DNA from: Prevotella sp. UBA5379
GTDB taxonomy: Bacteria; Bacteroidota; Bacteroidia; Bacteroidales; Bacteroidaceae
DNA: 9,734 bases
NCBI GenBank assembly: GCA_002409785.1
Contig: DHOX01000001.1
Span: forward strand, 3,888 to 13,621
Direction of reading: 5' to 3'
Within the stretch, counting starts at the first letter, position 1; each line of letters opens with the position of its first letter. Both the position numbers and the translations under genes were made by a program. Below the pieces are notes generated by a model. It did not search any database, was not told the DNA's origin, and saw nothing but the letters and a program-made list of their open reading frames with translations. Shown here piece by piece: positions 7,273-9,734 of the stretch.

Positions 7273-7492
7273 AAACAAATATAGTTTTTCACAAAAGCAC
7301 TTAAAAAAACACCAGGAATGAATAAAACTGCATTTTTCAACCAACCCGAACAATCAACTTAAAAAAATCCAGTAAGGGAGTCACTCAAAAGATAAGCCCC
7401 AATCAGCAATAGTAATCATATCTGCAAACAAGTCATTTCGTCTGGTCCATGTATCAATATACCGAAAAGAACACATCATTCACCGATTTAGT

Positions 7493-7524
7493 ATTGCATA
7501 AAGTTCGATTGTTTATTAACTTTG
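7493..7524 (+). promoter_or_regulatory. Bacteroidetes-type promoter for the ferredoxin/ATC-hydrolase unit
   Basis: ATTG at 7493-7496, a 20-bp spacer, then TAACTTTG at 7517-7524, a full match to TAnnTTTG. Transcription would start near 7531 with a leader of about 65 nt. The same TAACTTTG octamer serves as the -7 candidate of the ompA-like gene at the right end. Confidence 0.75.
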
Positions 7525-7597
7525 CAATAACAAAAAATAAGAGGACGACAAATACTTATTATAATTGTTTGCTTTCTTACTTAAAATAAGAATCAAG

Positions 7598-7810
7598 ATG
7601 AAAACAAAAGATTTTGAAATAAGGCTTTTCTCTTTTGACTGTACAGGTTGCGGAAGATGCCTGAAGAAGTGCAAGAACGATGTATTGAAAATTGTCGATA
7701 ATGGCATGTGCAGATTCATAAACGTAATCAACGAAGCATCATGCATTGGTTGCAGAATATGCGAGGATAACTGCCCGACACACGCAATACTCATTACAAA
7801 AATTGAATAG
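7598..7810 (+). CDS. Small 2[4Fe-4S] ferredoxin
   Basis: A 70-aa cytoplasmic electron carrier of the bacterial-type ferredoxin family. Cluster site I is C15-x2-C18-x2-C21-x3-C25 (CTGCGRCLKKC). Cluster site II is C49-x2-C52-x2-C55-x3-C59-P60 (CIGCRICEDNCP). All eight ligands are present, plus an extra cysteine at 38. Site I lacks the proline that usually follows the fourth cysteine (here K26), and the two sites are 23 residues apart. The reading frame can be extended back to a TTG at 7565, but the ATG at 7598 gives a normal family N-terminus and is preceded by an A-rich stretch. It lies 19 bp before the ATC-hydrolase-like gene, so the two are almost certainly one transcript and it is a likely redox partner. 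No terminator lies between them. Confidence 0.9.
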   Translation: MKTKDFEIRLFSFDCTGCGRCLKKCKNDVLKIVDNGMCRFINVINEASCIGCRICEDNCPTHAILITKIE

Positions 7811-7829
7811 AATTAATTTCAAACATACA

Positions 7830-8426
7830 ATGAAAGATATTGAGAAAATCATGAAGAAAAGCTGTATCGGTAAACTTTGGGCAAATATGAACGCCGATAC
7901 TAAGGATGAAACTTGTATCCAGGCCCGACAAATGATGGAGAATATATGTGAAACCGGGCCTCTGAAAAAATACTTGTTGCATTCATTGATACCGTCGGCA
8001 GCCGCTTACAAAGTATTGATTAAGAACGGAATGTCCGAAAAAGAAGCGTATGACGTAATTAAGAGAACCGTTTTCAATTCCATGGAGCCTGCGAGAAGAA
8101 GGATAAAAGTAATCTGTTCCCTTAGCTCATTTCCATGGATATTCAATCAGATATGGAAACGGATACCGAGTTTCGTCATAAAGAATTTCCCTAGCAGAGG
8201 TTGGGACATCCAATGGATAAAAAAAGACAAACACGAAATAAAATTCAATATGAACAGTTGCTTTTATTGCGACTTCTTCCGCGTACACAAATGTCCAGAA
8301 CTTACCCGGATATTCTGTGACTGCGATCACATTATCTACGGATCGATGAAGGGTTTCAAGTTTATTCGCTCACAAACAATGGGCAAAGGTGCAGCAAAAT
8401 GCGACTTTTGCTTTAAAAAAGCCTAA
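7830..8426 (+). CDS. ATC hydrolase family protein (L-2-amino-thiazoline-4-carboxylic acid hydrolase-like)
   Basis: A 198-aa protein recognised by its C-terminal signature: NSCFYCDFF (142-150), then KCPELTRIFCDCDHIIYGS (154-172), then FIRSQTMGKGAAKCDFCF (178-195). This is the pattern of the ATC_hydrolase family, named after the Pseudomonas enzyme that opens the thiazoline ring of ATC on the way to L-cysteine. Eleven cysteines occur in 198 residues, seven of them between 144 and 194. The N-terminal half is helical (IPSAAAYKVLIKNGMSEKEAYDVIKR, about 54-79, is typical of the family). There is no signal peptide and no membrane segment. The start at 7830 is the first ATG after the ferredoxin stop; an in-frame ATG also occurs at 7851. 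True substrates of the anaerobe members are not established. The tight link to a ferredoxin suggests a redox role or a metal/Fe-S centre, which is inference. Confidence 0.8.
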   Translation: MKDIEKIMKKSCIGKLWANMNADTKDETCIQARQMMENICETGPLKKYLLHSLIPSAAAYKVLIKNGMSEKEAYDVIKRTVFNSMEPARRRIKVICSLSSFPWIFNQIWKRIPSFVIKNFPSRGWDIQWIKKDKHEIKFNMNSCFYCDFFRVHKCPELTRIFCDCDHIIYGSMKGFKFIRSQTMGKGAAKCDFCFKKA

Positions 8427-8681
8427 TATAGATTTTAAAAAGGTTTATTGCAATTTACAAAAACGACAATCAACGGAAAGGAAATATATAACATATAAAT
8501 GGAGGAGACATCTTTCGAACAAAGAATCAAATCAAAAGAATAGACATACAAAGGTATGGATATACATCATCAAAGAAAAAGGAAAGATTTGTAACAACCA
8601 ACTGCAAGACACTAACTTTCTACAATTCTATCGTTGGTAAACATAGCAATATTTAACAACCATTCGAATCTAAACAAAATA
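8427..8681. other. AT-rich intergenic stretch without a convincing gene
   Basis: About 255 bp between the ATC-hydrolase-like gene and the ompA-side terminator. It holds only tiny frames, for example ATG 8499 to TAG 8543 (14 aa, MEETSFEQRIKSKE) preceded by an AT-rich stretch, and a longer lysine/asparagine-rich plus-strand frame that begins inside the upstream gene. Neither resembles a known protein. It may be decayed coding sequence or a 3' untranslated region. I found no strong terminator for the plus-strand unit. Confidence 0.4.
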
Positions 8682-8708
8682 TCTCCCGATGAAATTTTCA
8701 CCGGGAGA
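8673..8708 (-). terminator. Terminator after the OmpA-family lipoprotein gene
   Basis: Arms TCTCCCG (8682-8688) and CGGGAGA (8702-8708) pair perfectly. They can be extended inward past one A-C mismatch by TGA/TCA, leaving a 5-nt loop. On the minus strand the stem is followed by ATATTTTGTTT, a U-rich run. It begins 10 bp after the gene's TAA (8719-8721). Confidence 0.75.
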
Positions 8709-8718
8709 CATCCATTCT

Positions 8719-9588
8719 TTAATTATTGTTTGTTTTACTCTGCTCTGCAGGAGCTTCATCAATCAAGTCCATGAACTGGTCAAGTTTCGGAGTAATGATA
8801 ATCTCCGTACGGCGGTTACGCTGCTTGCCCAATTCCGTATCATTGCTGACAATCGGGTTATACTCACCACGGCCCCCTGCGGTTATCCGCTTAGGATCTA
8901 CGCCAAAATGATCCTGCAAATACTGGGCTACGGAAGTAGCACGTAATGCAGAAAGATCCCAGTTGTTACGGATATTCTTCATTAAAGGACTACTCTTGCT
9001 GACCGGCACATCATCCGTGTTACCTTCGATCAGAATATCATAGTTCTTGTAGTCCATAATAATCTTGGCAATCTTACCCAGTGTTTCCTGAGCACGGTCA
9101 TTTACAAGATAAGAACCGCTCTTATAGAGCATGTTATCAGCCAGAGAAATGTAAACCACACCCTTAAGAACCTTCACATTCACTTCTTGTAACTCATCCT
9201 TGCTCAAGGAGCGGGTCAAGTTATTGGTCAGGACCAAGTTCAGGGAATCGCTCTTGCTCTTCACTTCCACGAGATGACGAATATACTGGTTGGACTCATT
9301 GATCTGATCTACCAGTTTTGAGATATTGATATTCGTCGAATTGGCATTTGTCAAACTCTGGTTTAAAGAATGCTGCAAGGCATCATAATCATTCTTCTGC
9401 TGAGCCGTCTGATCTTCCAAAGAAGCAACACGGGCATTAGCTGCAGAAAGTTGTTCCTTAGTATTCTGATAATCAGTAGAAAGCTGCTGGTTCTCAGTCT
9501 GGCAATTCTCAAGAGCCTTTTTACTGGCACAACTTGAAACCAGAAGTGTGCCAACAATAAGGCTTAAAAACAATACGTTTTTCTTCAT
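8719..9588 (-). CDS. OmpA-family lipoprotein with coiled coil and peptidoglycan-binding domain
   Basis: A 289-aa envelope protein. Residues 1-20 are a lipoprotein signal peptide ending in the lipobox LVSSC, with C20 as the lipidated cysteine. Residues about 24-130 are rich in Q, N, S, K and L with heptad-like spacing, a probable coiled coil or spacer. Residues about 135-268 are an OmpA C-terminal/MotB/Pal domain: VVYISLADNMLYKSGSYLV, then ILIEGNTDDVPV (185-196), NWDLSALRA (209-217) with D211 and R216 at the positions that hold diaminopimelate, ITAGGRGEYNP (235-245) and NRRTEIIITP (258-267). The last 20 residues are a polar tail. It probably tethers a membrane to peptidoglycan. There is no membrane-spanning helix apart from the signal peptide, so it is not a true MotB stator. 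It has its own promoter candidate and terminator, so it is probably monocistronic. Confidence 0.93.
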   Translation of the reverse strand: MKKNVLFLSLIVGTLLVSSCASKKALENCQTENQQLSTDYQNTKEQLSAANARVASLEDQTAQQKNDYDALQHSLNQSLTNANSTNINISKLVDQINESNQYIRHLVEVKSKSDSLNLVLTNNLTRSLSKDELQEVNVKVLKGVVYISLADNMLYKSGSYLVNDRAQETLGKIAKIIMDYKNYDILIEGNTDDVPVSKSSPLMKNIRNNWDLSALRATSVAQYLQDHFGVDPKRITAGGRGEYNPIVSNDTELGKQRNRRTEIIITPKLDQFMDLIDEAPAEQSKTNNN

Positions 9589-9670
9589 ACTTATATCCTT
9601 CGTTTTTTAGTTATTGATTGTTTCTTTTAGCTCTCTTTTATTCATCATATTATTAGAAATATGCTGTATG

Positions 9671-9678
9671 CAAAGTTA
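9671..9678 (-). promoter_or_regulatory. Candidate -7 promoter element for the OmpA-family gene
   Basis: On the minus strand TAACTTTG (9678-9671) is a full TAnnTTTG match, about 83 bp upstream of the ATG at 9588. At the expected -33 spacing only a weak TG-containing sequence is seen near 9699, so this is less secure than the other promoters. The stretch 9589-9734 otherwise contains no gene. Confidence 0.5.
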
Positions 9679-9734
9679 TGAATAAGACGACAAAATCACA
9701 TAAAAAGTCAAACCGTTTATATATTTTTAACTTC

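Larger units (their letters stand above)
7207..7597. other. Divergent intergenic region between idh and the ferredoxin gene
   Basis: About 390 bp, AT-rich, separating the minus-strand idh from the plus-strand ferredoxin gene. It holds the idh promoter (7241-7272) and the ferredoxin promoter (7493-7524). The middle, about 7290-7480, contains no reading frame with a convincing start, no tRNA-like fold and no strong hairpin that I could find; GGGAGTCACTC near 7375-7386 is a weak inverted repeat only. Confidence 0.6.

Noticed and set aside
7276..7283. Second -7-like box (TATATTTG on the minus strand) upstream of idh
   Set aside because: No TTG/TTTG element at the required spacing, unlike the box at 7241-7248.
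7565..7597. TTG-initiated 11-residue extension of the ferredoxin
   Set aside because: The ATG at 7598 gives a normal ferredoxin N-terminus and lies within the leader predicted from the promoter; a TTG start is unlikely in this phylum.
7516..7794. 92-aa minus-strand frame opposite the ferredoxin gene
   Set aside because: The plus-strand frame encodes all eight cluster cysteines of a ferredoxin, so the opposite frame is a shadow; its product has no family features.
8389..8640. 83-aa plus-strand frame overlapping the end of the ATC-hydrolase-like gene
   Set aside because: Starts inside the upstream gene in another frame, has Lys/Asn/Gln-rich composition as expected from AT-rich noncoding DNA, and has no domain or motif.
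1..9734. CRISPR array, tRNA, insertion sequence or attachment site
   Set aside because: Reading through the window I saw no regularly spaced repeats, no cloverleaf-like sequence, no transposase or integrase frame and no flanking duplications.

Overview
The window looks like chromosomal DNA of a gut-type Bacteroidales bacterium (Bacteroides or Parabacteroides grade; the genus is an inference). Four things point there. The promoters fit the Bacteroidetes pattern (-33 TTG/TTTG, about 20 bp, then TAnnTTTG). Start codons have no clear Shine-Dalgarno sites and often sit in A-rich contexts. The NADP-isocitrate dehydrogenase is of the eukaryote-like type. There is also a BspA-like leucine-rich-repeat protein and an OmpA-domain lipoprotein typical of the phylum. 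I saw no rRNA, tRNA, CRISPR array, transposase or phage gene.

Layout: most genes are on the minus strand and read from right to left. At the right edge is an OmpA-family lipoprotein with its own promoter and terminator. Next is a plus-strand two-gene unit: a 70-aa 2[4Fe-4S] ferredoxin followed 19 bp later by a cysteine-rich protein of the L-2-amino-thiazoline-4-carboxylic acid (ATC) hydrolase family. A 0.4-kb divergent intergenic region carries promoters for this unit and for idh. Then come idh, a cytoplasmic LRR_5 protein with a lysine-rich tail, ppk1 (polyphosphate kinase) and ppx (Ppx/GppA phosphatase). A hairpin terminator overlaps the ppx stop codon. At the left end is a three-gene regulatory set: an ECF sigma factor, a single-pass membrane protein that is probably its anti-sigma factor, and a secreted Spy/CpxP/CnrX-like protein, closed by a terminator at the left edge.

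How they work together: PPK1 and Ppx form a synthesis/breakdown pair for polyphosphate and stand 20 bp apart. The sigma/membrane/periplasmic trio has the architecture of an envelope or metal stress circuit. The periplasmic protein would sense, the membrane protein would hold the sigma factor, and release would switch on a regulon. The ferredoxin/ATC-hydrolase-like pair is the least explained part of the window and the best candidate for an undescribed function. A second idea worth testing is whether the lysine/acid/serine-rich tail of the LRR protein, encoded just upstream of ppk1, is a target of polyphosphate.
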